DNA of 64,000 bases from the NCBI GenBank assembly GCA_002633005.1, contig NMRA01000107.1, positions 663,169 to 727,168 of the forward strand, read 5' to 3'. Each line of letters begins with the position of its first letter. Positions within the stretch are counted from its first letter, which is position 1. A program made the position numbers and the translations under genes. A model generated the notes under the pieces. That model saw only the letters and a list, made by a program, of their open reading frames with translations. It did not search any database and was not told the origin of the DNA. This document shows, piece after piece, positions 49,201-60,913 of the stretch. Source of the DNA: Phoronis australis (taxonomy: Eukaryota > Phoronida > Phoronidae).

Positions 49201-52200
49201 GTTAGCCCAACCAGTTTTCACTGCTTCCCAGTAGACCCTCAGTCAACAAAACAAATTGTATTAATTCATTAATTGGACTTACCCCCGAAAGACAATGTTT
49301 GAGTTTGACGCTACCAACAAACTATTTTTATAAACACTTGATAATAGATTTAAAACGGACCAGAAAGAATTTCAGACTTTTTGGGGATAATTCTCGGCAA
49401 ACAATTTCTGAATAGATTGCGTAATGGATGATAAACACTGTCCCAATACATACATGCACAGCAAATATGAGAACTGCCGCCAACGTACATGTAACAGTTA
49501 ATCCAGATTAAACGAGATTCGAGAGGTGCTGTCTAAACTTTAAGGGGATATTTCAGGCTGTTACGGACACCAAGAGAATAACCATCACTAACATCATCTT
49601 CAGATCCCCTTATATTTGGAGATTACGAATACTCGTCGGATGTATCAATGAATAAATTGTTGCCCCTGCGCTAACTAGTAAATCAAAAACGTAGTTGTAC
49701 ATTGTCACACCACTGTTTCGAGTTTGTGGATTTCAATTTGTATTAAATTGTGGCTTGCTGGCCACTGGGGAACGTTTTAGAGTCGAACATGTGTATTTAT
49801 CTAATGCTTTCCGTGGATTTATTAGTTGAAGTGTGTCCTTGCATACGCCCTCTGGCGTATTCAAGTATGTACTAATCTGCAGTAAACATTGGTTTTGGGC
49901 GCTCGATAGCACGATTCATAATATTAAAGTGGCATTAGCTTGATCCGAAGAACCAATCATTTCTAAACAGAGCAAGGAACAAGACAAGGTCAATTTTAAC
50001 GGCAAGTGGCCTAAATCGAAACATTTTTACTATTTAATTGCCTAATAGCCAGACTTTGAGTATATTGTGGATTACGCAAACGTGTGTGTAGTTATCGCGT
50101 CTGATTACTTCTTGATTCAAGCTGCGGGCTGGAGCAAAAGCGCAAAATTTTGAGTTTAGGTGGAAACAATGAGTACGCCTTAAATTACGCTATAATTAAT
50201 AAATTTCGAAACTGCGCGGTCAAATTAATCACGTGACGGTGCTACGCCACAAGCCAACTGCATCATCACAATGGAGACTTTGTATTTACTCAATACATGT
50301 AAGTGGCACTCATGGCAGTGTAGTGAATAAGTGCATTTGCAGCAACGGTTCTAATGCCCATGCGGATGGCTCAAGGCTCTTTACTTTTCCGAAAATTACA
50401 GGTCATGCAGTTGATCATCACTTGCAAACTGATTTGCAACAATTATTTTTTTGTCACACATATCGACGTGTGACGAAGTAAGCTGCTATAGATTAGTGGG
50501 ATACAATTCTAGTTTATTTTCATCGAGACGTCAGCGTTACATCCCTGATTAAGTAAAACAGTTTTAAAAATCGAAAGGAATAACTAGTGGATAAATGATA
50601 TGTTTTAGTTCAGTAAGGTCAACTTTATTGTTTACATTCATGGAGCCATTTCAAACAGTGAAAAGTACGACAATACAGCTTTAAATATGCTTCAGTAAAT
50701 TGCAATTCTTTTACCTGTGATTATTTTGTAACCTAAACCATTAGTTCAGATTAAGTGATCACAAAATAGATGATGTATAAACGATATAAACGAAGAAGAA
50801 CCAGATATCAGAGCTGTTCACCAGACTGTAATGCTAACATATAGTGGATGTGAGACAGCACATGATGCTAGTGTTCTGCGCGTTATGTTGACTTGCGCGA
50901 TATAGGATGGATTTACCCCGGTTTTGATGACGTCATCCGCATATAGCGCAAATCAACAGAAAACGCGCAGCACACTAGCAGTGGGTTAGGTACAGAAGGA
51001 AATGAGGGTACCGTATATCGATCACTTGGTTCACTAGCCACTGTAAGTAACTCTTAATGCTGTCACGACAGTTAGAAGCTAAAATCACACAGACCTGAAA
51101 ATAAATGTTGTCTTTGCAGGTTTATTAATGTTTGGCTCAATGGTGTCAATCTTACCTCAGGTTTGATGGGTGGTTCTTCTTTCCTTGGCGTCCCGTCAGC
51201 TCCCACAAACATAACAGGAACGGAGTCCGGTTGAATACGAGAGTTTCGTTTGGCATTTAGCTGAAAGGTCTGGCCGTGCGCGTCAAATTCGACACTCATG
51301 TCATCGGCAGGATCATCACTTTCGCTAACTCGAGTGACAAATTCAACTGTAACGAACACGTAACCGTACTGATTTCTTCAGTCAGTTAAATTAAACATTA
51401 CAGGGAGGTAAAACTTGAGCTTGTAGTACAGTTAAAGGTGGAATAAGCTCGAGATTTTTTTTCAAACAGTTTTTATTCAGGCCCCGTGCCATTGCCGTTC
51501 TAAAATTGATTTCATTGTGTACCAAACTGAGATTAGAGATGGTGTCTAGGCTTGTAAAGAACTGTTAATTCAACACACGCTCATTGCAACTGTTTGTCAC
51601 AGCGAGTTGGTATTGAGCAATCGAAACAGCGGGACCGTCACTCGAATTCTTCGAGTTTCTATTGTAAGAATTATAAATTCAATCAAACGATGCATAAGAG
51701 AATTATTGCTTCTCACTGGAACATAATTTATGCTTTTGATCTGTTTCGCTTAACTTTGTGAGAGGTATTAGGTGTTCACATCACACTTATACATTCGTCA
51801 AATCTTTAAATCAATGCTCCATAAACATACCAATCCTGAATCGGAAAACCCTTCTACGCAATTTTCCACTGGGATCCACTTAATTCTGATACAAAAATCA
51901 TATTAAAATGCTGAAACATGTAGTTCAGGCCTCTTTAAATATTTGATTTTCTATTGCTACACTTCACAGATAATTTATGTACAATTAAATTAAAGTAATT
52001 GAAGAGCCTGTCGACCAGTCTTCGTATTTATCCAAATACTTAAAAAATTAGGAATTTTAGTTTTCTGAAAGTAGAAAGCGTGTAGAATTCATGGTTTGGT
52101 TTTATACCATTCAGCCATTAATCAGGACGCACTATCATGCCTTTTTGATGAAATCTAGAAAAAATGAACGACACAGCCTTATGAAAATAACAATATCAAT

Positions 52201-55200
52201 TACAGAACCAAATTTCGTTTGATACAAATTTTCAAGACGAAATCTCAAAACCCTGTAACAAATTCCAAATTATCTATTTGTTTTTCGGTTAAGTCAACTT
52301 TCTCATAAATATCATAGCAATGCCACCCTTATTTTTGGTTGCCTCACTTGCAGAGGCAGAATCTTTCAAAGGCAATTTATAACATCTTTCTGGAGAACAG
52401 AGCATAAACCATGGTTTCTAAAAGTTTCAAATAAATTCTTTCACCCATTTCTGCAATATGAACTTTGGCAAATTCGGTAGTTTTGTAGAGTCTTACATAA
52501 TTTTAATTGTCGTATACTGCAGGGTGTGACTTCAGTCGCTGTTTTGTAAGAACAGCTCGCCATACTCTAGTCTAGTTGTTGCACAATCTGATAAAAGATA
52601 CTGGATGAAAAGCATTCGTTGTGTCTACTCTATTCCATTCTTGGCTCTGACATTTGACATTTGCTTTAAGGGAGGGTCTGACAACCTCAACACTTCATGA
52701 GCACACTTCGTAGTTTCATGACTTAAGACAAAGCAGGTCTTGAATCCACCGTGTCTGAGCGCAGAACCATGGTGCCTTCCGTAACGTATTTTGAAAGTGA
52801 AAGCTAGTGAGATCGATATCTCTAGGTCTGCGGAATCTCGCCAAACTCATGTCATGGTAGTCTGCCGGTACCCAGACCTTGGATCGAGAAAAAAACGTCA
52901 ACTCTAAACATTCCATGAAAAACCTGGCGCTCAGACAATTACCTTAAGTCACACCGATTTTGAAAAAGTCGTTTAATGGAACACCCCTCTGTTATGTCCA
53001 ACTGGGACAATGGTTGTAGATTTAAATTTAGCGCTACTTTCGTAACACGAGTATTGTACCCTGGAATATCTGGTGTCACACAGTGGCGAATGATTTTATT
53101 TAAATTTGCCATCCTCTCAAATACAGAAAAATTCAAATTATTGCTTTTTGTTTTCTATGTTTTCACTATGTGATCGAAATGGACCGCATAGGTGTTGGTT
53201 TTGGCTGAATAAACCTTTCGTACTCAGTATCTTAGTTTGAGTTTGAAGGTTTTTGACCTGCCGAATACAATAAAAGTTGATAAGGCTATGCCTAAATTTG
53301 TTGAATGCTGAATTTAATGGCTTGTCCAGCTGTTAGCACCACAACTGCAGGACATTACAACCACTTTTTATTGCGTGTACTATTGTTGATTCACAAGTAA
53401 AGTCTTGTTTAGTTTGAATACTTTGTGCTGTATGTGTTCTGTTTGCTATTAACTGACACTTTACACTAAACTGTTATAACTAAGAGGTCAAGAAACTCAA
53501 TTTTACTTTTAATTGATTACGTCGAGTACTGTGTAGAAAAAACAACTCTCAGAAAGCTCAGTGGTAATGAGGAAAACCCCAGCAAACATTGCTATTAAAA
53601 AAGTTTTTGCAACGTTGAACAGCTATGCCCGAATAAAGGCAATACCTGGCACAATAAAGTGGTATGTTTTAGCCCAATTAGAAACATATCACTAGTTCAT
53701 TTATTTGAAAGAGAGTGTTTCGTGCTTGAACCCTAATTTTTTTCTTCAGTTACACAAGAACTGTCACGGTTAGCTATCATGAGAACGTCTTGCGAGTTTT
53801 CCACTAAGGCTTCAGCTACAACAATGATACTCCCAGGTCCATATTCGTGTTTGGCGTATTGTCCCAAAAATATCCCTAGTGTATTTAATGATATCACTGG
53901 TGTTAGATGTACATGTATTCAATTAAATAAACGTTTATGCAAAACATTATCCGCTTATGTCATAGGTGATGACATATATTAAAATAACTTTCACTGTTGT
54001 AAAAATAAACATCCGTTATGTTGTAACGCAGTCGTTTATTTTATAACATAGTAATGTCAGGTAATTTGTCATTGTTCCTTGAAATGCTGTTGCGTCAACT
54101 TGTTCAAATATCTGTTTTGGTTTTGAATACGATTTACCTTTTTTACATGGCAAATCAATGTTTCTTATATTGCACGAATATATGAGCACCCATTTCCTAT
54201 TGTTAAAGGGATATTGTCGCTTTTGTTGCCGAAAAATTTGGATTAATGTTGAATGGAATAGACTTCTTGAAATTATTAGCTTTGAGTTGAGCAAACAAAA
54301 AAACAATATCCAACTCTGTCATACATTCGCTGAAATCAAGAACGGTGTCTCCACCATTTAAGTACGCTTTAAATACTCTGCCCAGGTTTGGCTGTGCGGT
54401 CGAGCCTTTGGCTGCTATTTCTTTATTCTTAGTACATAAAAGGCTACCGGTCCATAGTAAATACCAAGTATATATACAAAGACACACTGATGTATGAAAA
54501 AAGAATGTATAATAGTCACAATACTAAAGCATATAGACACTAGTGTAGCTCTCATGAGAAAACCTTTCCTGGTAATTTTTGACAGATTAACCTAGAAGGT
54601 ATTTGAAACGTTGTTCATGTAACTCAATAAGAATGTAATATTGCATTGTGGATCCTCAAATGATCTTAAAGAAAGCATCTTGTTAAGAAATGAAGTTCGT
54701 CTTCAATTTCATACGAATTAAACTTCTTGCAATATTTTACACGGCCTTAATTCTCTATCTAATCTTCCTCTTGCCACCTCGATTTTAAGAGTATGAGAGG
54801 AACAACGTATTTTAGTTATATACCTGTGAATCTCACCTCATTGTATAACTTTAAGATACGGAGCAATATTTAAGGTCTTATGCAACTCAGCAAAAGTGTA
54901 AGTCTACTACTATTTCTTATTCTACAATCACATTCTTGGAAGGTGCAGTCTTTAACCCCCAGAGTAAATAATTTCAAAAAGGTATCAATATCACCAACAT
55001 TTTGTTGAGAACAAACATAGCCAAAACCATAACCCTGCTATTGCGGAGTTAATGGTTTCAATTCCGCGCTACTGTTTTTCCCGTAACTTATATTTTTTCA
55101 CCTAGAGTGATTTTTATGATTGAAGATGGTGGTTTGAGTATGTATGCGGCTTAAATTAAAACTTGCTGATGCCCTTAATTAAAAGGCTTTGTGTTTCACT

Positions 55201-57649
55201 TGAGTGCAACTACGTACTTATCGTTTGTACTTCTTCCCCATAAAATCTTTGTCGGAAAAGATGTGTTACTAAACATATTAAATTTCTGGATTACGCACGT
55301 TTGTTTCTCTCGAAGTGTCAACAAACGGCAATGGTGTTTGCGGTCAGTAGTCATTCTTTCTGAAGAATACGTGTATTGCAAGAGCTTTTTTTAAATGTAT
55401 AGTGCCAAGCAAATTTATTTGAATCGTTATTAAAAATTTGGTTGTGGAATTTCTTATTGTTGAAAATCAGGCCTAGTTATCAGTTCTGTTGTGATCAGCA
55501 GGTGGTCAACAAGATGCGTTAACGCAGAGTATGCGGCTAAAACCACATTCACAAACAAGACCGCTTTGGAATACCTGTAACATGTACAAGTAAGCAACTT
55601 GCCTATTACCTTGGAAAAAATCTGCAACTAAAGTTACCATCCTGCAACAGTTTTGATTGAAGCTGGCTTATTGTCGTCCATTATGTTTATTTCAATTCAA
55701 TTTTTTTGCTTTAAATGCCGAATCGGTTGATATGGAAATTTGGCAGTTGAAATGATTGGTCCGATACCGGCCAAAGCACGCTTAGGGAAACCCATATTTT
55801 TCTCAATTGAAACTATTCGTTTGGCAGTTATTATCCGGTACGAAACATCTTGACCTGTTACATATGTGAAATGAAAAGCAAGGGAGAGTACTTGTGGAAA
55901 ATAACCGTCTTTGTTCAAGGAGACACCGGCCACGCAAATCATCACACAATATCAACAACTTCTATTAGCAGTCTAAAAACATCAGTTGTCAATAGCTTCT
56001 TAACGATATTTCAAACCTTATTGAAAAATTGGTCGTTTTTACAATATTTTACTGCATATCCAAGGTCAAAGTTTACAGGGCTGTCATTCATATCGAATCA
56101 CCTGACGCCGGGCATTGAGCAGTTCCGTACGTACCCTTAATCCTGTCATTTGCCGGGTCGGCATAATATCGAGTCAACGAGGTGTACGTAGGGTAGAGAG
56201 ATGCCGCGGAAAACGAATATGAAACGTAGTTTTATCCAGAGGTACAACTGTAGCTGTGTGTCTGTATGCATAAGACCGTTGAGAACGAAAGGGCCGAGTC
56301 CGACTCGCTGAACGTGCCTCTGTGTTTTTGTGTTCACTATAACACTGCAAGGTCATTAATTTGATCGGTAATTTCGCTGTTTCTATCTCGCGTGCTGACG
56401 GCGCGCTTTAACAACAGATTCGATTTCTGTTGTCCATTTCGTACAGCATATCATACTCCCCGGCGCGTGGTGTGTATACAGTGAACTGTTGGCCTACTTA
56501 CTGCTGGCTCCGCCTTCTGACCTTGTTAACTTGAGGTATATGGAACTCCACGTACAAAATAAAACGTTTCAGTCATAACTGAATTACTTACGCACTGCAA
56601 ATTCAGTTGTCACTGCGAGTGAACGTTGTAATAACGAACATAATTAAGGCATTTTTAGGTTATATTGACCAAAAAAAGTTTTTTACCGAATAAGTAAGCA
56701 ATAAACGACAGATTTTGAGGTGTTCTACTTTTTCTAGCTTCGACAAATCGACTTAAGTTGAACTGTCTTAGGAACACGAGTTCTCCAAAACGGCGCTGTG
56801 AATTTCACTGAAACTTTCCAATTTTAATATTCATTCATCAATCTCAAAAATGGTTTGAGGATTTTTCTATTGGACTCCTAATTTTCGCGTACTGTAAGAT
56901 AGACGAATACGACTGCTATTTTTCACAAAAGTACATTACGTTTTGCGAGGTAATTTGGTACAGAAACAAAACTAAATGAGTAATCGAAAATTCGACGAGG
57001 GATTTGGCACAGCGGGAATGCCCCTTTTTACCCCTGTACTACTTTCAAGTGCTTAAAAACCTCGAAAGCGGGTCTTATCAAATATTTAGTAAGTGTATTC
57101 TCATCAAACGGATACTTATATAGCCAACACAAAATTTATAGCGCATTTGATGTATGCAAAGATACATTTTTGTTCTCAGAAGGTAGTCATTATCCTGACT
57201 GTGGGTTCGTTTTATCCAATCGATGAACTGGGTAGAGTTCAGTAGATGACTCGCGGCTAGAAAAATCGCGCCAAAATCATGTTTTCCGGTTTAAAATACA
57301 CTTCAATATTGCTTCTCTAGCCATATCCTAGCTCATTGAACTCTACCATGACACAGTCTTTGCTTTCGACATACGTGCTTTGTGAGCCCAGAAAAAGGGA
57401 CCTCATCCATGGTGATCAATAATTGGTTTCTGTCTCAGGTGGTGACGAAGGTTTTAGACGGTTATAAATCTGTGCATGTGAAAGATATGAGTAAGGACGG
57501 CAACTCAGAATAACAATATTGCATTGAGCGAATTCAGCAACAAATGTTAGTGTATATCCATACTCACCCTTCTCGACTTCATCTATTGCGGGATCAGACA
57601 CAGCAAATGCTGCGCTACCAACCAAAAAGAAAAGCAACAATATTTCCAT
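33525..57649 (-). CDS. Secreted M12B metalloprotease, MIG-17/ADAMTS-like without thrombospondin repeats, 15 exons, 639 aa
   Basis: Exons: 57649-57568, 51346-51156, 48019-47942, 47634-47475, 46149-45983, 45134-45057, 43042-42885, 40139-40102, 39514-39406, 38877-38737, 37265-37121, 36448-36298, 35263-35153, 34261-34115, 33688-33525. All junctions are GT/AG and phases agree to the TAA stop at 33525. Domains: signal peptide (1 to about 17), prodomain, furin-type site RVRR at 176-179, reprolysin catalytic domain with zinc site HELGHNLGARHD (349-360) and Met-turn M373, disintegrin-like region (about 390-449), ADAMTS-type cysteine-rich region (CRALWC, GTDCGTNKWCINGNC, about 450-499), Thr/Pro linker (500-537) and two six-cysteine modules. 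No WSxW thrombospondin repeat is present. The order resembles C. elegans MIG-17, a basement-membrane remodelling protease. ATG 57649 (GCGATGG context) is preferred over ATG 57676. Confidence 0.93.
35153..35263 (-). other. Thr/Pro/Ser-rich linker exon of the protease
   Basis: Exon 13 encodes 37 residues dominated by T, P, S, A and K (for example TPPTTKSTTKVTTKPPTG). Such sequence is usually O-glycosylated and extended, separating the catalytic half from the C-terminal modules. The low complexity makes the exon hard to find by homology, but the splice sites and phase fit exactly. Confidence 0.85.
37310..37472. mobile_element. Two adjacent miniature inverted-repeat elements in protease intron 10
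   Basis: The first (37310-37381) begins CATGGGCAGCGCA and ends with its inverse TGCGCTACCCATG. The second overlaps its right end and closes at 37472 with GCGCCGCCCATG; its left end is interrupted. Each has a G run and a CCCCA/GGCCCC core. They belong with the element at 23508-23578. They start 45 bp upstream of the exon 11 acceptor, close to where the branch point is expected. Confidence 0.7.
38737..39514 (-). other. Zinc-binding active site of the protease, split by an intron
   Basis: Exon 9 ends inside the asparagine codon of HELGHN and exon 10 resumes with LGARHDGG, so HExxHxxGxxH is assembled only after splicing (exons 39514-39406 and 38877-38737). H349, H353 and H359 bind zinc and E350 is the catalytic base. 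The Met-turn (IMD, M373) follows in exon 10. All residues needed for catalysis are present. The HNLGxxHD form is shared with ADAMs and reprolysins. Confidence 0.93.
40238..40378. mobile_element. 141-bp inverted-repeat element in protease intron 7
   Basis: The left arm CGTTCAGTAACGCTAGGACC and the inverse of the right arm CGTTCAGTAGACGCTAGGAC match over about 27 bp with single-base indels. The AGGTCCTAGCGT block is repeated twice on the right side. I could not define a target-site duplication. Confidence 0.7.
41013..41782. mobile_element. 770-bp non-autonomous DNA transposon with about 190-bp terminal inverted repeats
   Basis: Both ends begin GGTAATTATTTACAATATGA and are identical for about 45 bp. 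Clear inverted similarity then continues to the CACCGCCATGTT block about 190 bp in. Flanks GAGATAAG (41005-41012) and GAGATAAC (41783-41790) are an 8-bp target-site duplication with one change, the length made by hAT-type transposases. The interior has no transposase; an open frame at 41256-41588 (minus) shows no known domain. Confidence 0.85.
41993..42857. mobile_element. Possible inverted-repeat element with poly-G ends, containing a tRNA-like segment
   Basis: The left end AGGCGGATTTAGGGGGGG and the right end CCTAGATCCGCC are inverse, sharing GGCGGATYTAGG. G runs and C runs follow inward, and the N at 42019 interrupts one of them. Inside, 42565-42632 has a tRNA-like A box (TGGTTTAGTGG), a weak B box (GAGTTCAAGTC) and closable outer ends, so a tRNA-derived SINE fragment may be nested there. 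It lies 28 bp from the exon 7 donor. Confidence 0.5.
43043..47474. other. Protease introns 4-6, non-coding
   Basis: Between exons 4 and 7, apart from the short exons 5 and 6, I see only AT-rich sequence and the imperfect inverted repeat at 43605-43915. No further exon is needed, because the reading phase closes without one. Confidence 0.5.
43605..43915. repeat. Imperfect inverted repeat in protease intron 6
   Basis: GGGTATTTTCGTAGCCTGAA ... GCGCATGCGC on the left is inverted on the right (about 43845-43912) as GCGCATGTGC read backwards through GGTAGCTTGAAAC. Fragments of the same type appear near 44640 and 48790. This is probably an old miniature element family. Confidence 0.5.
48668..48745. 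repeat. Inverted repeat with about 30-bp arms
   Basis: The left arm, GTGCCCACATTTTGAGAACC with flanks TATAAC and AGTTT, is inverse to AACTGGTTCTTAAAATTCGG on the right with flank GCACTTTATA. Two or three mismatches occur; the loop is about 18 bp. Weaker inverted similarity extends outward. Confidence 0.75.
49111..49234. repeat. Two-copy tandem duplication of about 62 bp
   Basis: GACTATTAATGTAACATTTA through CACTGCTTCCCATTA is followed at once by GACTATTATTGTAACATTTA through CACTGCTTCCCAGTA, with a few substitutions. Confidence 0.92.
50868..50978. repeat. Fold-back sequence with about 42-bp arms and a TGACGTCA core
   Basis: The left arm CTAGTGTTCTGCGCGTTATG... and the inverse of the right arm CTAGTGTGCTGCGCGTTTTC... 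match with a few substitutions and one small indel. Pairing extends inward through GGATG/CATCC. The perfect palindrome TGACGTCA (the CRE consensus) lies just inside the right arm. Confidence 0.75.
51347..57567. other. Protease intron 1, about 6.2 kb, non-coding
   Basis: The intron separates the signal-peptide exon from the prodomain. It is AT-rich with no exon recognised. A diverged copy of the dispersed repeat of 27614-27840 lies at about 56770-57020. Confidence 0.55.
56770..57020. repeat. Dispersed repeat copy related to 27614-27840
   Basis: It shares GAATTTCACTGAAACTTTC, ATCAATCTCAAA and AAACAAAACTAAATGAGTAA with the other copy in the same order. Confidence 0.65.
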
Positions 57650-57700
57650 CGCAGTTCTATCAACAGGTGAGTACATTTACACAATGTAGCAATCGCTTGC

Positions 57701-57730
57701 GGCCGATTGGGCGTAGGACCGTTTTATATA
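57701..57730 (-). promoter_or_regulatory. TATA-type core promoter of the protease gene
   Basis: On the minus strand TATATAAAAC (57730-57721) lies about 70 bp upstream of the preferred ATG at 57649, so a start of transcription about 30 bp downstream of it would leave a short leader of roughly 45-50 nt. A CCAAT pentamer at 57710-57706 falls between TATA and the expected start, so it is not in the usual CCAAT-box position. Confidence 0.55.
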
Positions 57731-60304
57731 GCGTTCGGTTTGCATTCGTCACGTGCGCAATACGCGTCAACAGATATTTGTTTCTGGGATCAAATTCGGC
57801 GGCTCTTCAATTGACAACGCCGAGTCCGCCAATCAAACTATGAATTTAACATTATTAACAACAAGATTAACAAAATGTCGTGGGAACAGTTCTAAAGCTC
57901 ATACAGTTTATAGTGGACACAATTCCCAAATCGTTTCCCCGCGCACGGCTTTTGTAAGCTGCTTAAGCCGACGAGATTTAACTATGTGTAGTGAACTTTG
58001 TAAACGAATTTAAATTGTTCCAAGGCATCGTTATGTAAACATAATAATTATCAAAGTGCTACCCGAAACCTTAAACGGCTATAAAGCCACCTTCCGTCAT
58101 AAAACATTTTCAATTGCGATAATTTATCGCTCAATTGGCCTCGAATTGTGACAGCAAAATGACTTTGATTTCTGTGCTCGCACAAAGTAATGGGTGTTCG
58201 CTGTTGATTGAGACTGGGGTCTACATACTAGCTTGTCAAGCCATGGCATTTTATTCGTTGAACTTGGTTTCGAGGAAGTCTGCTGATTATCACTTCCTTG
58301 AAAAACCAAAAATAAATTGCTTGTCGTCTGAGTAAGGTACATGATGAGTCGAAATTCTCAAAGATCAAATTATGTTTCCTTGAGCTTATTGCCACTTTCA
58401 AATTTTTCAACTTTTTTGCATTGAGGAGCAGAGTCCAACATTTTGTTTGTGACGCACAAATCCTAAGACAAATTATTCACAATAAATTGGGCAGAATCGA
58501 AATTCAACAAAATTTCGGCGAACAAACCCGCAACAAAATATCCTTTTTTGACTAGAATTCGTTTCAATTCTGGCTAAGTTTTAAAGTCTCGACGGTATTG
58601 CTGCATGCACGTTTTCAGATTCAACAACTTAAAAATGCGTAAATCCATTCACAACTAAACGATTAGCTGCTATGTGTAATGATGTTAAATTAACCTCTGA
58701 CAAAAGTAGACAAATCCCTATTTTAATGCGACAAAGGTTTAATTGAACTGCCAATTGGTCATGGGAAGAAATTTGTTCAAGTTTTGTCAGATACTGGAAG
58801 AACTAGGTCGGAGTTTGCCCGATTCCTTTTGAGAACTTATGTAGTTTTCTAAATGGTTTACAAGCAGCTTCCATCTATGAGGACAGAAATCACCTGAATA
58901 GCAACGAATCTTACGAACACGAGTGCTCTGTAGATTAAAAAATCATGATTCTTTTTAGCATATTTTTCGTTTTTTTATCTTATAGTCCAATCATTGTTGG
59001 GCTTAAAAATTTAGGTCGTAGGCCGAAGGCCACAGGATGTTTTTCAAACATTTGTTGCGATCATTATCGGACATTTTTGATGTCACTAATCATTGTATTT
59101 TGTAAACATAAAAACTCCCCATTTTCAACATTCTAACAACCACAATGTTTGATTTTTAAATTTGGCCAATTCTTTGAATTGTAGAAATTTGAAAAGAATG
59201 ATATTCGATATACCTATGGAGTGATACTGAAACAGTATTTACCATACGGTCAGGTTAAGTCGGAAAACACAGTTTGTTTTATTTTTTACACATACAAATT
59301 TAAGGAAAATTGTTTAATCCATGAGTTTGGGAACTACCATTCCAAACTTTTAATACTGATATGGAAGCTTTAATTAGAAATGTATTGCAAGACTCACAAT
59401 GGCGCCAGTTAATTTAATTAAAACTTTACAGATCACCCATAGCTGTGATCGTTAAACCCCTGCTTTTTCACAAAATTCTATGAAACGTACACACAGCGGA
59501 GAATAATATTCACAATGTGCTTCCGGACATGTCATACGTTCTTAAAAACGTTCTAATACTTGCACAACACAACAATTACATGTATGCTACTTGAAAAAAT
59601 GCGACAGATTTTCAATTTCACCAAACCGAAAGAGCCCTAGAATATCAAGTGACAAATTACTCATACTCTGTTACCTTATTAGACAGAAACGAATACTCGT
59701 GTAGTGGGGATTGAACATTAAAAATGAAACGCAAATTTAAATTGTCTTGAATCACTGCAATGTTGATTAGAGTGACATGAATATTTTAAACATAAAATTA
59801 ATGGCTGTGCCAAGACTGTGTGGTATAGCACTTCGTCCTTTATTCAGCGACCCCATTTCTCGACCCCTTTCACTGCTTCCCAGTTGATACTCTCACATCC
59901 TGATGATAGCCGCCGCGACCTTCCTTCTCTGCCATGTTTCCTCGACTTCACGTCCCATACACCCGATGTTCCCTTGAACCTGAATTCTGTTCGTAGATGC
60001 ATGACGCCACATGTGCAAAAAGACAATTTTCAGAGAAAACTCATCATTCCGTATAGTTGTTGTTTTCTGTAGATAACATGTACATGTTAGCTGTTTATGA
60101 AAATTAGCCTCCAGTGATTTCACCCTCTAGCGGCGTGTACTGTACCGATGACGCTCCAGCAGGAGCTGTAACAACAACGACCAATAGCAGACTTTGTTGC
60201 ATATGGTTGGGGGGGGNGGGGTGGGTGGACCAATGCAGAACAATGAGATTTGGAACAACGTATCTTACAAGTGAAGGAGTCACATTTACCTAGTCATGTG
60301 GAAG
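57731..60304. other. Upstream flank of the protease gene, nothing recognised
   Basis: AT-rich sequence without a supported exon or RNA gene. Short reading frames on both strands have no recognisable content. A G run with an N lies at about 60209-60224. Confidence 0.5.
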
Positions 60305-60362
60305 TGAGAGAGAGATAGAGAGAGAGAGAGAGGGAGGGAGGGAGGGAGAGAGAGAAAGAGGG
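60305..60362. repeat. (GA)n / (GGGA)n simple repeat
   Basis: Purine-only tract of GAGA and GGGA steps, about 58 bp. Confidence 0.95.
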
Positions 60363-60372
60363 CTAAACACAT

Positions 60373-60913
60373 ATTTCCATAAGCCTTTTTATCGGAGACA
60401 AATAACACAACTTCAGAAACATTTCAATTTGAACTTTACTTGTCTGGTAAAGTTTTGCTTTTCACCCACAAAAATGGGGACACCTACGCAAATATATGCG
60501 TTTCGATGTAAAATATGTTTATCAGTGGGAACACCTGTGCCAGTAAGTGTGATCAACCAAGGATATGTTGGAAACCGGGTACACCAGAAGACATCAGAGG
60601 CGAACATTCCAGGGTGGATACAGCTATATTAATTTAAGTCGANATTTCCATAAGCCTTTTTATCGGAGACAAATAACACAACTTCAGAAACATTTCAATT
60701 TGAACTTTTCTTGTCTGGTAAAGTTTTGCTTTTCACCCACAAAAATGGGGACACCTACGCAAATATATGCGTTTCGATGTAAAATATGTTTATCAGTGGG
60801 AACACCTGTGCCAGTAAGTGTGATCAACCAAGGATATGTTGGAAACCGGGTACACCAGAAGACATCAGAGGCGAACATTCCAGGGTGGATACAGCTATAT
60901 TAATTTAAGTCGA
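60373..60913. repeat. 270-bp direct duplication joined by a single N
   Basis: Segments 60373-60642 and 60644-60913 are almost identical (offset 271) with an N at 60643. As at 17290, this looks like an assembly join of alleles or overlapping contigs rather than a biological duplication. Confidence 0.85.

Larger units (their letters stand above)
48020..51155. other. Protease intron 2, non-coding, with two hairpins and a tandem duplication
   Basis: It contains the inverted repeat 48668-48745, the two-copy repeat 49111-49234 and the fold-back 50868-50978. The rest shows no recognisable feature. Confidence 0.5.
45983..57649 (-). other. Protease signal peptide and prodomain, exons 1-5
   Basis: MEILLLFFLVGSAAFAV is a short signal peptide. 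Exon 2 has the FDAHGQTFQLNAKRN strand typical of M12B prodomains. Exon 4 holds a basic RKKRQS, a possible first processing site. RVRRSNKIIANVEGLVMVDY in exon 5 is the likely maturation site just before the first strand of the catalytic domain. The prodomain keeps the enzyme latent until furin-like cleavage in the secretory pathway. Intron 1 is over 6 kb. Confidence 0.85.
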
